Source: Capitulum mitella (lineage: Eukaryota > Arthropoda > Thecostraca > Pollicipedomorpha > Pollicipedidae). Taken from it: a DNA stretch of 64,000 bases. The position numbers were made by a program, and so were the translations under genes. The notes under the pieces were generated by a model. The model saw only the letters and a program-made list of their open reading frames with translations. It had not been told where the DNA came from and made no database searches. Of the stretch, positions 11,491 through 22,805 are shown piece by piece; position 1 is the stretch's first letter, and each line of letters begins with the position of its first letter. The stretch is taken from assembly GCA_030062745.1 (NCBI GenBank), contig CP099841.1, positions 15,704,970-15,768,969 of the forward strand, written 5' to 3'.

Positions 11491-12917
11491 TTAGGTCATT
11501 TTACACTTTATTTCATACTCTTCCTATCTGTGCTCTATTGTGGTCACTACTTTTGTAATTATTGTCCATTTCTCTTGTTATTACAGGCAGACAACAAGGG
11601 AACAAATCAACATGGGGTGCATGCATGTAGAATTGAAAGAAATTTTGGCATGGAAAAACAAACTCATCGAACCCTGAAATCTGACGTCGATAATGTATTT
11701 AGATAATTCTATCACAAAAAGAAAACACATGAATGTGTGAAAATACTGATGTGGAATTTCATACCAATAATTATTTTTGGTATGGAAAGCTTCATTCCAA
11801 GGGCATATAAAGTTTCGTCCCTGATGGGGGACCGTGACCCCCGCAAAGACATACAGAGTTCCGCCCCTGGCATTGGGTATGATGAGATGGCTTACGAATT
11901 CAATGCCATGGTGAGATAAGCTATTCTCAAGCGTGTGACCTCAAATCAAAATACTCCATCTGGAGTGACATAATTTCGGTTCAAAACGGAACTTTCATCA
12001 AATCGTAGTCAACTGCAACGGATTTAATTCCGATCAGATTAGGAAGCCGTTCAGCCCTTACCAGTTCACATTGACAAAAAAGTTGTAATTTAGGGTGGTG
12101 TCCTTGACTTTCGTATTTGGTCTCGATGCGTACTAATCGTCGCCGCAACAGGCAAATGAATTTTATAACTAAATTAACTGACGTGCGAGGTAACTACAAC
12201 ATTGGGTAATTAGGACAATGGAGACATATTGGTTAGTTATTCGAGTTCTTGTTGTATTTTGCGCCGTATTTTAGGCATCATTTATGTGGTGTATCGATAG
12301 TGCATGTTTTCCTTTGCTGTCATTACCTTTGAAGTGTTGAATTCTTTTTACTCCTAAAGACTTATTTGGTAATGGATTTAAGTTAAACTGCCTCGATTCT
12401 ACCTATTACCATTGGATGCAACGGTCCTCATCCTGATATGCTAATGATTGTCATGTTATGATAATAGGTGTAGCAAAAGGTATGTATAGGATGTCATGGG
12501 ATGGGAAAAGCAATGGGTATTCTAGGCGCCGGCTTCTCACTTCTCATAACTCCAGGAATCCGCGTAGTTGGCAAGCCGTATTGGCACCAAAAGATGCGCA
12601 ATGAAAAAATAGCCCGATCCAAGGCGTTTTGTGACTTCTAAACATTGCAACTTCGCCAAAATAATCGCCTGAAGCGATCGAAATACCCACCGCCTCCACA
12701 ACTACCACGATCTCGAAACACGGAACATCTTTACGAGACAGATCAACGTGAGCCACCAAGGATCGACGGTTCAGAAGGCCTCGTGAAATATTACGTCACC
12801 GAAGCATTAACTAATCGCAGCAGTCTCGAAACTCAAAATAGGTTAACACTGGCAATGAAACGGAACAGGAAGGTGGACTGGGACCGAACAAGGACAGTCG
12901 TGAGTGTTTGGGGAAGA
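11491..12917. other. Spacer without recognised genes
   Basis: No exon, repeat copy or RNA gene could be supported. Short open frames here have no recognisable domains. Confidence 0.4.
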
Positions 12918-12923
12918 GGCAAG

Positions 12924-13540
12924 GGCGGATCCAGGATTTCTACAGGGGGGAGGTGGGGCTCCCCTCCCGGCCTTGGTCCCCATTTTTTTGCTTTTCAGAT
13001 ATGAAAAAAGAAACGCTGATCTGCTAGGGTCCTGGCCGAAATATTTGATATAATTTTGCGCTTTTGTGGTATAAAGTAAGCGACAGAATCCAAAAACGTT
13101 GCCTCGTTTAAAAAATTTGCGTCTCGTTTCCCTACAAAGTGGCCGAAATACGACACCGGTGGGATTTTAGGCGGGTGCATCCCTCCTACTTGAAATATCG
13201 TTTCTGTTGCCCAGGAGCCCCTCTGCCCCGTCGTAACTTATTGAGACATTTTTTGCTAGCTTTTTGGTGGAATATTGGTCTCTGGGGAACATACTGCCAT
13301 CTCAGGGGTCTTTGTCAGTTACAAAAGACCTTTTGGCGGTTTTAGGGCCCCTGCGCAGTGTCATGGGCCCCCTGAAAGTCTCCGGTAGTCTCCATGGCTG
13401 CATCAGGGGTCTCCCTCTGTTACATCGGGTATATCGAGCAGTTTTAAGCCTTTCAAGCCGTATCAGGGGCCTTTGTTGGAGCTTCAGGGGCCTCACTGAC
13501 AGTCTCAGGGGATCTTTGCAGTACCAGAAGTCCGTCTAAC
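12924..13540 (+). mobile_element. Dispersed element R2, copy 2
   Basis: This is a same-strand copy of the element at 10488. It opens with GGCGGATCCAGGATTTCTAC, runs through the shared core to 'ttttttgctagctttttggtgg', then enters the tandem tail of 'tctcaggggNcNttt' units (about 13270-13540). Confidence 0.55.
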
Positions 13541-13879
13541 ACACTCGAGGGCAGAAACGCAGCCAGCCTAAAATTTCGGAGGGTCCTCGTCCAGCGGCGG
13601 GCCACCTCGCTTCATGTGGGCCCCCTGGACAAAAATATTTAAACATAGGGTTTCACAAGAGGCTCGCAGAGGACTACAGCCGACCCAAAATTTTGGGAGT
13701 TACATGGCCAATGGTGAGCCCGTATCGTATGAATGCGGTGAATTAATATGCGTCCCCAGAATGAAACAGCCCGTGAAAATTTCACGACATTAGCCGTTTG
13801 CCGTTCCTAAACGTCATGAGTTACAACCAGCTAGCTTTTCTCTGATTGTCGGTGATTGCGCAAAAACAGTTTTTTTTAC

Positions 13880-14470
13880 CGCAGGCGACCACAGCTCTCA
13901 GGGTGCTCCTCCGCAGGGCGTCAGGGGGCTCCTCTACACGCCAGGGGCCTCTCCACAGAACGTAAACAAATCCCTCCACAGTCCGGCAGGGGCCTACAGA
14001 CGGCGGCAAGGGCCCAGGCATGTCAGAAGGGCTCCTTCATGCCGACAGGGGACCAACTACAGGCAACCAGAAGGCCCTTTCCGACCGGCAGCGGGCCCTT
14101 GCAAGCTGGCAGGGCCCCGTAGAACTGCAAAGGGTCCCTCCACAGACTAGCAGGGAACCGAAGGCTGGAAGGTGCTCACAGGCCGCTAGGGAGCCTTGCA
14201 GACTGGTAGGCGGTCCCTACAGGCCGGTATGGGCCCAAAACGCCGGCAGAAGACCCCCTATAGGCCGGCAGGTGACCCGTGCAGGCGGGCAGGGCCCCCT
14301 GTAGGTCAGCAGGGAGCCACCGCAGCCAGCAGAAGCCCTGCAGACTGGCTGGGGGCCCCATAGGCCGGCAGGGGGACCCTGCAGGCCGGCAGGGGGACCC
14401 TACAGGCTGGCAGGGGGCGCGCACAGGCTGACAGGATATTACAGACCGACAGGGGGTCCCCTGCAGGTCA
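13880..14470. repeat. GC-rich minisatellite, about 24-25 bp unit
   Basis: Units of the form 'ggccggcagggggaccctgca' recur through the region and are most regular near 14350-14420. The array becomes more degenerate toward 13880. A TTAA element has inserted at its right edge, and similar tail sequence resumes after that element at 15730. Confidence 0.7.
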
Positions 14471-14500
14471 GAAGGGGTCCTTCTGTGGGCTTGGACCTCT

Positions 14501-15726
14501 TTAACCCTATTCCCGGAGGGCTAGACGGTATGGTCGATTCCCGGCAGGGGGGGGAGGATTCGGCCCCCCCCCCTGAGATCTCGAGAACTACTCGTTCTAC
14601 GTCCGATTTCATCGCAACAAACGGCAATCGATTTGCCGTGACGTGAACTACATTTGTATTAAAAAAAAATTCAAAATTGTGAAATTTCTGGATGCAGGGG
14701 GGCAAAAATGTCAAAATGGGGGTACTTTTTGACTTCTTATAACTCCGTTGTTTATCGACCGATTTCGATGAAACTGATGAATCGAGAGATTATGGATAGG
14801 GCTTTTACCATGGGTCCGCAAATCTGAAATTTTTAGAAAATTCATTGGCGTTCACAGGGTTTTCAAAAATAGAAGAAGTGGTTTTCTAACAGCTGAATGA
14901 ACAAAAGAGGCAAAAACACTTTTTTTTGGCTTCTGCTAGTCATTTTATACTAAAGAAGTACAAATCGCATTACAATGTTTGTGTAATATTAGCATAGGCG
15001 ATGCCAGGGACATGAAAAAGGGGAACTGTCATAGTCACACGTTTCTCAGATCAACTTGTGACCTTTGACCTTAAATGACCTCCAGTGACCTTGGGGCCAC
15101 TTGGAATGATCTCGTGTGCATTTAATATTATCCGTAAACGTTTTCAATCATTGGAATTCACTTTATTTCAAAAATTTCATTTTATGGCTATTGCGATATA
15201 GGGTACGGGCACTGACATTTTAGGTCATAGCTCCGTGACCCGACCTGATATCAAGCTGAAACTTGGTACACAAGTAGAAGGCACCCTTCTACATCATATA
15301 TATTCCGGGTTTGGCATTTGAAAAAAAACGGCGCCGAAATTATTGCAAAAAAACAAATTTTGACTTTTGACCTTGACCTGACCTTGTAAAATGACCTCAG
15401 GTAAACAAAATTACGTCTGCACATTGCCCAACTATTTAGCTATACATCCATATAACGTTTTAAGTTCTATCTTAAAAACTCTGTTTTTGGCAGACATTTT
15501 CCTTTTACCCTCAACATGGCCAAAAATGGCATGAGGTGCCTCCCAAAAACGTTGCCTGGCTCCGCCCCTGAACCAAAAAGAATTTTGAAATTTTGTCATG
15601 GCGCGTATAAAGAATATTTAGGAAAAGTCACGAAGTTTCGTGAAGCTGCATTAAAAAGTTTGGAATTGGCAAGCAAAAAACCCGAGGGGGGGCGGATTCA
15701 GCCCCCCCTGCCGGGAATAGGGTTAA
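14501..15726 (+). mobile_element. Complete TTAA element, family A (piggyBac-like MITE)
   Basis: The element starts with TTAACCCTATTCCCGG and ends with the exact reverse complement, a 16-bp perfect match including TTAA at each end. Subterminal 'ggcaggggggg' blocks are also mirrored at both ends. TTAA target sites followed by CCC are the known hallmark of piggyBac-superfamily elements. It is 1226 bp long and encodes no transposase that I can see, so it would be non-autonomous. Its interior contains repeated TGACCT hexamers (for example about 15059-15090 and 15363-15394). Related partial copies lie at 9270-9760, 16690-17300 and 43130-44227. Confidence 0.75.
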
Positions 15727-16040
15727 GGGCTCTCATGAACCCTTTGTCGTGCTGAGATCCATCTTGCGTTCCCAGGGACTCGGGGCTCGCATGCCATTCC
15801 AAGGGCCCCTCCGCCGTCATACAGACTCAGTCTTCATCTTGGCTGTCTCAGGAGCCCTGGAATCTGTAAGGGCCTTGTAAGCCCCTTGTAAGGGCCCCTT
15901 CTTGAGGTCTCAGGGGAAATCTGCCGTGTTGAGGCCCTGTTATGGTCTCAAGAACCCTTTGGGAGTTTCAGGGGCTCTTTCATGCATCCCAGGGGTCGTC
16001 TAACCCTCCTAGAGGCCCCCTGACTGCATCACAACTTTTT
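15727..16040. repeat. Degenerate 'tctcaggggcccc' tandem tail
   Basis: This repeats the type of units seen at 10870-11255 and 13270-13540, and appears to continue the array interrupted by the TTAA element at 14501-15726. Confidence 0.5.
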
Positions 16041-16689
16041 TTTTACCTTTTTATCAAGAACTTTTCCACAGACCCCGTAAAACTTAAACTGGGCGCCTTC
16101 GGAGCCCATTTGAGTCTGAGACGGACCCCTCCGGAGCCAGCCCGAGAGGCGCTCCTTCTTGGTTGGTTATTGGGGCTTAGGGGCGCACCGACTTCAAGGT
16201 CTTTTCTGGATGTTCTTTCGCTCTTGAGTTATAAGAGCATAAAAATGGCAAATGCGAGTAATTAAAGCTATTGGGTGCCTGGAGTTGGCCGAAAGGCAAG
16301 CTAAAAATCAGTAGTGCTTATTATTCGATACGAGCTGTTATCCTTCAGTGCTAGATCAACAACGCACGACTGGCCCCTAAACCCAGGAAGCTGCGGCTGC
16401 GCGTGTAGGGCGTGCAAGTCTAGAATGTCAGCGGGAGCTTCCCGTCACACGAGCAGTCCGTAGCAGACAAACGGCAGAGTCAGAGTCATAAGAGTCATGT
16501 GCTGTCAAGATTGGTCTCATGGTTACTTCCGCTTGAAGTCGGAGTTGAGTCCGGAATGAGTCGACCTCCGGCTTGTGAAAGTGAAATAGGCTCCTTCGAA
16601 AATTCGCGTGGAGTGGGGTCGGAGTTGGGTCAACGGTATTGGTTACAAACATGGGCGAGTCAAATGAAAGAGAAAAATGCGAGTAACAA

Positions 16690-17300
16690 AACAAATACCC
16701 CTATTCTGACGTCTCCTTTGGGTACGTCCAGCATATGGAAAAGTCCGCTCTATTTCGAAAATTCCATTTACGGCTGTTGTGATATAGGTTACGCACAATG
16801 ACATTTTAGGCCATATCTCCGTGACCCGACCTGAATATTAATCTGAAACTTGGTACACAAGTAGAGAAAACCTTTTTGCGTCATGTGTGTTCCGGGTATG
16901 GCATCTGGAGAAATAGCACTAAAAGAATTACTAAAAAAAGTAAAAAATCGACCTTTGACCTTCACGTGGCCCTGTGAATTGACCTCAGACTAACAAAGTT
17001 CGATTTGCATGATTGGCCAGCTGTTAAGTTATAGACTCATTATGTTTTAAGTTTTACCTTAAAAACGCTTTTTTGGCAGCCATTTTCCTTTTATTCTCAA
17101 CAACGCCAAAAATGACCTAAGGTGACTCCCAAAAACATCGTTTGGCTCCGCGCCTGAGCGACTTGCGAAATTTTGTTACAGTATGAAAAGGGGTAGTGAG
17201 GGAAAGTGACCAAAATTCGTGAAGATTCGTCAAAAACCATGGAATTGGCAAGCAAAAAACCCAGAAGGCGGATTCAGCCCCCTTCCGGGAATAGAGTTAA
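16690..17300 (+). mobile_element. TTAA-element family A, 5'-truncated copy
   Basis: It is collinear with the 3' half of the element at 14501: 'ggctgttgtgatataggttacg', 'catatctccgtgacccgacctgaa', 'cttggtacacaagtaga', ending CCGGGAATAGAGTTAA at 17300. The left terminus was not found, so it is truncated or degraded. Confidence 0.65.
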
Positions 17301-17303
17301 TTT

Positions 17304-17378
17304 TGTATCACTCCTGAAGATGACTTATGGCAAACCTATGGCCGAAGCATTGCTTTTGTAAACACACACAGGCACAGG

Positions 17379-17432
<54 letters not shown>

Positions 17433-17480
17433 CAACTTTTGGCCATAGGCATGCCATAGGCCATCTTCAGGAGTGATACA
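17304..17480. repeat. Inverted repeat around (TA)n, hammerhead-like motif
   Basis: Arms of about 40 bp (17304-17344 and 17440-17480) are imperfect reverse complements and flank a (TA)n tract at 17384-17429. Each arm contains CTGAAGA, and the plus-strand arm continues to GGCCGAAGC. The block order CTGAAGA, short GGCC stem, then a GAAAC-like end resembles the hammerhead-ribozyme core found in Penelope-like retroelements (known from the literature). Here the core is degenerate, so ribozyme activity is doubtful. Confidence 0.5.
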
Positions 17481-18343
17481 GAATTATGCTACAAGATACG
17501 AAATGCTAAAGCACGCGCCAGTCAAAAGCCCGTCTCGGAACTGCAGACACCGTAACATCGCGTCTGCCATGGGCGCTACTGATCTGTACGGTAATCCAGA
17601 TCAGTACCTCTTACCAAGGTAGTCTGCACTGTGGCTCATCAAGGAAATTTATGGACAGGGGTGTCTTTTCAGACTGTGGTTAGATGGCTGCAAAAAGTCG
17701 TTAAAGCACATTTTCCACGACACCCTGGTCAGTTGTGGCACTTCGATGCATAAAAAATTAAACGTGCAGCGATGGGCGATCATTGCGCGCCGCCCCTCGC
17801 CATTGCATGGATGTATAGTCTTCAGATTTCCTTTCTGGCATGGTGTACTGCGTGTCCGGCATACAATATATCGATAGCATTTTTTGACTTTGGATGCACG
17901 GCCCAGAGTCGCTCCTCTTCAGTAAGGTTACTGAAGATGCCCATGAAAAATAAGGCACCAGGTAATTGGCGCAAAACACGGGCCATATGAAGATGAACTG
18001 GAAAGAAGCACTAATCTTGCCGGCGATCTCGGTTTCGGTGTTATAACAGTATGATGCCTGGGGCCGCCCCTGTGTGACTTTGACCCACAGGCCATGTGCA
18101 GCGAACCCGGGCCGAGCAGTAGAATAGAACAGTCTGGAACGGGACGCACTGACTGACGCCTGACGAGACACATGACTTCACACAAGACTACGGCGCTAAT
18201 AGTCAAACATGACTGGTACGTCCATGAAGGATGCAGAAAGTAAGCAAATCTAGAACAGGACGCTTGCGTGCTCACCATACGGCGACGAGTTTGTGAACCC
18301 TGTGTGATGGCGTTTGGAGGCAAGGCGTGAGTTTAACTAGCCT

Positions 18344-18725
18344 GTGTTGTCGTTTGGTGCGTACACCAGACGACTCGAGCAACGTTGTGTTGCTAATGGC
18401 ATTGATGAAGACAATGTTACAAGACGACGAGCGATATTTCTGAGTGTGGTTGGCAGCAGCACTTTTGGGTCCCTGGAAGACCTGGTCGCTCTAGCAATGG
18501 TGGGGGCCAAGTCCTACAAGAACCTTGCGGCGATTTTGTGCTACCATTCTGAGCCACAAATGTCGGAAATGGTGTTAAGGTTCAGGTCCATTCCTGCCTT
18601 GGCACTGCCGACGAAAATGCTATTTTGCACCTGGCAAGGTTGCGCAAGTTAACCAAGCCTTGCCAATTTGATCTCGGTGTGCTGGACGAGATGCTGCCTG
18701 ACCGCTCGGTGTACGGGATCTAGCA
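18344..18725 (+). pseudogene. gypsy-type gag remnant
   Basis: The first frame (to 18652) resembles the start of retrotransposon gag proteins: an aromatic-rich opening, 'RRAIFLSVVGSSTFG', then 'LEDLVALA' and 'SYKNLAAIL'. A frameshift follows, and another frame continues with 'LRKLTKPCQFDLGVLDEML', typical of the capsid C-terminal region. It is broken and cannot make a full product. Confidence 0.65.
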
Positions 18726-18797
18726 CGAGCGGCTGCAGTCGCGGCTGCTGAGTGGGCCGCGGCTGACTGGTGGCAGCCGTGGAGATCGCCCAGGCCC

Positions 18798-19370
18798 ATG
18801 AGCAGGCGACCGCCAGCGCCGCAGAGCTCGGTGGCCGGGAAGAGCCGGCTGACGTCATCCTCCGGCTGGAGGGAGCTGGACGGAGAGGACAGCGGGCGGC
18901 GCCTCTGGACGACAACAGCGACAGGCGCCAGCCGCGGCGTGACCACGCTTCAGAGGAGCGGCGTACCAGCGGGCGCGACAGCGGCCGGCGGGAGCAGCAG
19001 CAGCGAGACTTGCCTGAGTCGGCGACACGTCTCGGCGGCTTGTCCGTTCCGATCGCGGCGCTGCTACGCGGCCGGTGCCGCCGGCCATGCCAGGGTGGCC
19101 TGCCGTGATCGGGCCCCTCAGCGCATCCGACGAGTCACGGAGGAAGAGTCATCGCAGGCGACTGCCTCTGCTACTGAGGAACACCTGGTGGCGCAGGCGA
19201 TCGGCTGGTGGCGCGAGCGAGCGAGAAAGCCGTCTTTTCTTTGTCGAGCCCCGTCAGTCCAAGTGGGTAAGGAGCGTAAATCTGCTTTGATGGTTAGCGT
19301 TGCCCTCGACGGTCAGCCTATGCAGATGGAGCTGGACGCGGGGGCGGCGTTGTCTGTATGCTCTGAGTAG
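18798..19370 (+). pseudogene. gag C-terminus and aspartic protease remnant
   Basis: The open frame ends with 'VSVALDGQPMQMELDAGAAL', the N-terminal half of a retropepsin-type protease. The expected catalytic triplet Asp-Thr/Ser-Gly reads Asp-Ala-Gly here, a change that should abolish activity. The upstream part is GC-rich and arginine-rich, and I cannot identify a zinc knuckle. A stop codon ends the frame soon after the active site. Confidence 0.6.
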
Positions 19371-19448
19371 GAGTTTAACCGCACGTGGCCAGTGAATAGG
19401 CCCGACATTAAACCGTATAACAAAATGTTTCAAACTTACAGCGGTTAA

Positions 19449-20420
19449 GTGCTGTCGTTGTACGGCCAGGCCATGGTGAATGTTCGCTACGGAGACCAGC
19501 GTGCTCATCTGTCACTGATTATTGTCAGGGATAAAGGGCCGTTTCTGTTTGGACGTAATTGGCTGTCACATTTTAAGCTGGATTGGCCGTCCATATTTCG
19601 TGTGACAAACGACTGTCAGGTTAGCAAGATTTTGACAGAGCTCTCTGAAGTTTCCAGTCAGGGCTTAGCTTGTTACAAAGGTGCAGAAGTGAACATCTCG
19701 GTGCATCCCGACGTAAAACCGAGCTGCTTCAAGGCTCGCAATGTCCCATTGGCTTACCGCGACCAGGTGGAAGCTGAGCTGGAAACCAAATGCAGCAGGG
19801 GCTTTGGGAGTCCGTCAGACGCGGTAACTGAGTGGCTGCTTTGGTTGTCGTACCAAAGCCTCAGGGGAAAAGTCGTTTGTGCGTTGACAGCAGGCTCACA
19901 GTGAACAGAGTCGCCCAAGCAGATCAGCTTCCGTTACCGCGTGTCGAGGAGCTGCCATCCGGTTTAGCTGGTAATCAATACGGTGTTTTCTAAGACAGAC
20001 TTGAAGTCCGCTTACATTCATAGTACTGAACGAGAATTCCCATATTTGACGGTAGATACATCGGAAGGGCTGCTGCGGCCCACACGCATCAGTTCCGGCT
20101 ACGCCTCAGCGTTGTCACTCTTTCAAAGGACCCTGGCCACGTCGTTGGCGGGGATACCGAGGGGCTGCGTGTTCCTTGATGACCGTGCGGAGTTGCGTCA
20201 GGTCCTGCGTCAGCTGAGTGATACAGGTCTCGAAGCCAGCAGAGGGAAATGTTGTTTTGGGATGGAAAGCGTAACCTGTTTGGGCAACGAGGTCGGCGGG
20301 AAAGGTGCAGAGACCACGGTTGATAAGATACGGGTGCTCCAGAGGCGCAAAATGCCTCGGAGCTTCGTTGCTGGCTGGGACTCATCAACTACTACGGCAA
20401 ATTTCTGCATGGTGTAGCGA
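19449..20420 (+). pseudogene. Protease C-terminus and reverse transcriptase remnant
   Basis: After the stop, the frame resumes with 'LFGRNWLSHFKLDW', the protease C-terminus, and then the RT start ('KARNVPLAYRDQVEAELE'). Later segments show 'FSKTDLKSAY' and 'GCVFLDD', the latter matching the RT catalytic box (usually YLDD or FLDD). They are followed by an RT thumb-like 'TGLEASRGKCCFGM'. Frames change at about 19860-19990 and 20340. Residues normally following the catalytic box are deleted. Confidence 0.65.
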
Positions 20421-20929
20421 GCACGCCGCGTCCTGCTCCGTCAAAATCAGCCATGGTAGCGTACAACCGCTGGAAGGAGAGTCTCTGAGAACGCAGGACG
20501 CAAAACTTCTCGTTTAGAACCCTCCAGTCCTGGCCAAGGGTGGAAAAGGCGGTGTTTTTGGTGTTGAAGAATAACGGAAAATGCCTGGTCCAAAAACATT
20601 TGATACTCCAAAGTATGATCTTGTACCTCCGTCAAAAACCTGCATTATAACCATCTTGACAAATTTTTAAGTCTGTAAGCGAATGACTCTGTCTCCATCC
20701 AGTAAGAGGCAGGTATGATGTCACAGTTGACTTACACTAAGTACACAGACTTAAACCAGTATAACTGTTTGCAAAATTTTGCATTCCAAAACAAAAATTA
20801 CACTCTGACACCAAGAACAACAAACAAATTTCCAACCTTAGGGCCTGGCCCATTTTGACCCGAAGCTGCCAGTGATTCTGGCTTGTGACGTCAGCCCGGT
20901 TGGGCTGGGCTGTGATCTCAGTCAACAGA

Positions 20930-21160
20930 CGAGGCGAGGATAACCTTCTACTCCCGGTCGCTGGATGGAGCCGAGAAACGTTATTCTCAGAGAGAGAGAG
21001 AGAGGGCTCAGATGGAAGCGACGGTTAAAAGGTTTTATTATTATCTGGCCGGCCGTCTGTTTTTTTTTGTACGGACAGATCATAAGCCTCTAATGGGACT
21101 GATAAGTGAGAAGAAGCCTCTCCCGCTGATTGCTTCACCTGGTGTGATTCGGGGGCCCTG
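20930..21160 (+). pseudogene. RNase H remnant of gypsy-like element
   Basis: Short segments read 'YSRSLDGAEKRYSQ' and 'FVRTDHKPLMGLISEKKPLP', matching the RNase H region that follows RT in Ty3/gypsy elements. An AG-repeat (about 20992-21005) and frame breaks interrupt it. Sequence between 20560 and 20930 looks unrelated, so an insertion or deletion separates it from the RT. Confidence 0.6.
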
Positions 21161-21780
21161 ATGCTTGGCGCTTATGATGGTCGCTTGGAGGACGTTCCCG
21201 GGCCAATCAGGCTCACTGTGTTGCACTCAGCAGACTTCGCCTGCCAGCTGTCGCCAGTTTGTCGAGCCCTGTGCCTGCTGAGACGATTCATCTTACAACT
21301 GAATATCTTATAACTTGCTGCCGCGGGAAGCGTCGCAGCCCGATCGACTGCAATGTTCGTTGTATTTACAGGAACGTATTGCATGATTAAACGTCGCATA
21401 GGTTTACAGAAGATGTTTGCAGCAGTGCCTTGTTTTCCTTGCTATGGCGGGTTGGTGTGCTAGTAAGTAAGCATCGTGGTGTAGGAATGATGCCTGATGG
21501 CGCCTCTGCGTGACCTTGACCGGCTGGCTCCGTCCTCGCCGCGGGCCGTGTGAGGCGAGCCCAAACCGGGCACCTGCCCAATAGAGCAGTCTGGAACGGG
21601 ACTCCTGTGTGCTCACCACAAGTATCTGCACTCGGACTCGTCTCGGACTTTCTCCACTAACGTCTCGGCCTTTTCGTCCGGGATTCGAACACAGAATCGC
21701 TTTTTTAGACGTGTATCGGATTAAGGTTTTGGAATCCCGCTGTCTGGGAGACACGGAATCGGGCCGAGGCTCGGACCTAA

Positions 21781-21813
21781 AGCACATGGACTCAGCCCTG
21801 GAGTCCATGTGCT
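21781..21813. repeat. Perfect 13-bp hairpin
   Basis: AGCACATGGACTC at 21781-21793 is the exact reverse complement of 21801-21813, with a 7-base loop. It sits just 3' of the degenerate LTR. Confidence 0.8.
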
Positions 21814-22590
21814 GCTTCCATTTGTCAACTCCTGTTTCGATTTCCCGTTCATCCTTTCCATTACTTTATATCTGGACATTTTTTAAACTGTTACTTAGGA
21901 GTCAAAATGCTCCAACATCCAAGGCTTCCCTTTGATGGATTTTGTACCCATCGTAATCCAAACATTGACGGCAAAGGTTTTTGGTGGTTTATATTTCAGT
22001 ATATTTTGTAACACGGCAAGGCAAACATGATCACAGTTCAGTACCAATATCCACACCATTTTTCGTAGTCCGTTGTTACTACAACAGCACGTTGGAACTA
22101 CAGTAGTAGTTCGTTTGTGCTATTCAGCTGCATGTATGCGGCTGAATTCACACTATCCTTAACACATTCTCACCTCTTTAATCCTGTTAAGCCGTTGATT
22201 TACCTCATTTTCAGGCTTCCCTAACAAACCCATAGCGAAAAGGGGTAAGAAACATGTCATCTGGGTGTTATAAATGAAGATTCGATCGTATAAATGAACA
22301 TAAATGCTCGTTGCTACACATGGGTCTCAGGGATCATGTGAGGCACCAGCATCCATTTTCCTGTTTTCCATTACAGGCATAAATGTTAAAATTGGATAAG
22401 TAAAAGCGATACAAGCTAGTGGTTAATTCACGCTCCGTGCGTTGGTTACTAAAACAGCCCATTGTTTCGTCAGAGCAAATTTTGGGCCACTATGTCATGG
22501 CGACAGACGTGATCAGACAGGCTGTCTTAGCCTTACGTCTCATATTCATTGCAAAAATAACTGGGAATCTTGTCTTATTGAGAGGGCGTC
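21814..22590. other. Spacer downstream of chitinase-like gene
   Basis: No coding segment could be supported. No canonical AATAAA on the minus strand was found just downstream of the stop at 22806. A minus-strand ATTAAA is present near 22170-22178 but lies more than 600 bp away, so the polyadenylation site is unknown. Confidence 0.4.
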
Positions 22591-22597
22591 TTAATTG

Positions 22598-22672
22598 GGA
22601 TATATAATATACTGGGATATAATATATTGGGATATAATATAGTCGGGATATAATACAATATATTAGGCTATG
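22598..22672. repeat. AT-rich tandem repeat, about 16-bp unit
   Basis: About four imperfect units of 'gggatataatatatt' type occur in direct order. Confidence 0.75.
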
Positions 22673-22805
22673 TACAATAATAATTGGGAGGCGAGTCTCA
22701 CCCCGTGATACGACAGCAATCTTCAAAACAAACGAGTAAGCTACGTAGAGCGATTTTTCCATGGACCGTCACATCAGCTTGTCGCCAAACGATTCCAGTG
22801 CTGAC

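Larger units (their letters stand above)
18030..21660 (+). mobile_element. Decayed Ty3/gypsy-type LTR retrotransposon
   Basis: The order is LTR-like block, gag, protease, reverse transcriptase, RNase H, LTR-like block, all on the plus strand. The flanking blocks (about 18050-18290 and 21480-21640) share 'atgatgcctg', 'gtctggaacgggac' and 'gtgctcacca', consistent with diverged LTRs. Coding remnants are split by stop codons and frameshifts and by an AT-richer segment at about 20560-20930. No integrase is recognisable. The element is clearly inactive. Confidence 0.75.

Noticed and set aside
17758..18323. Minus-strand frames of 131-137 codons
   Set aside because: They overlap the 5' LTR-like block of the plus-strand gypsy relic and have no recognisable domain.
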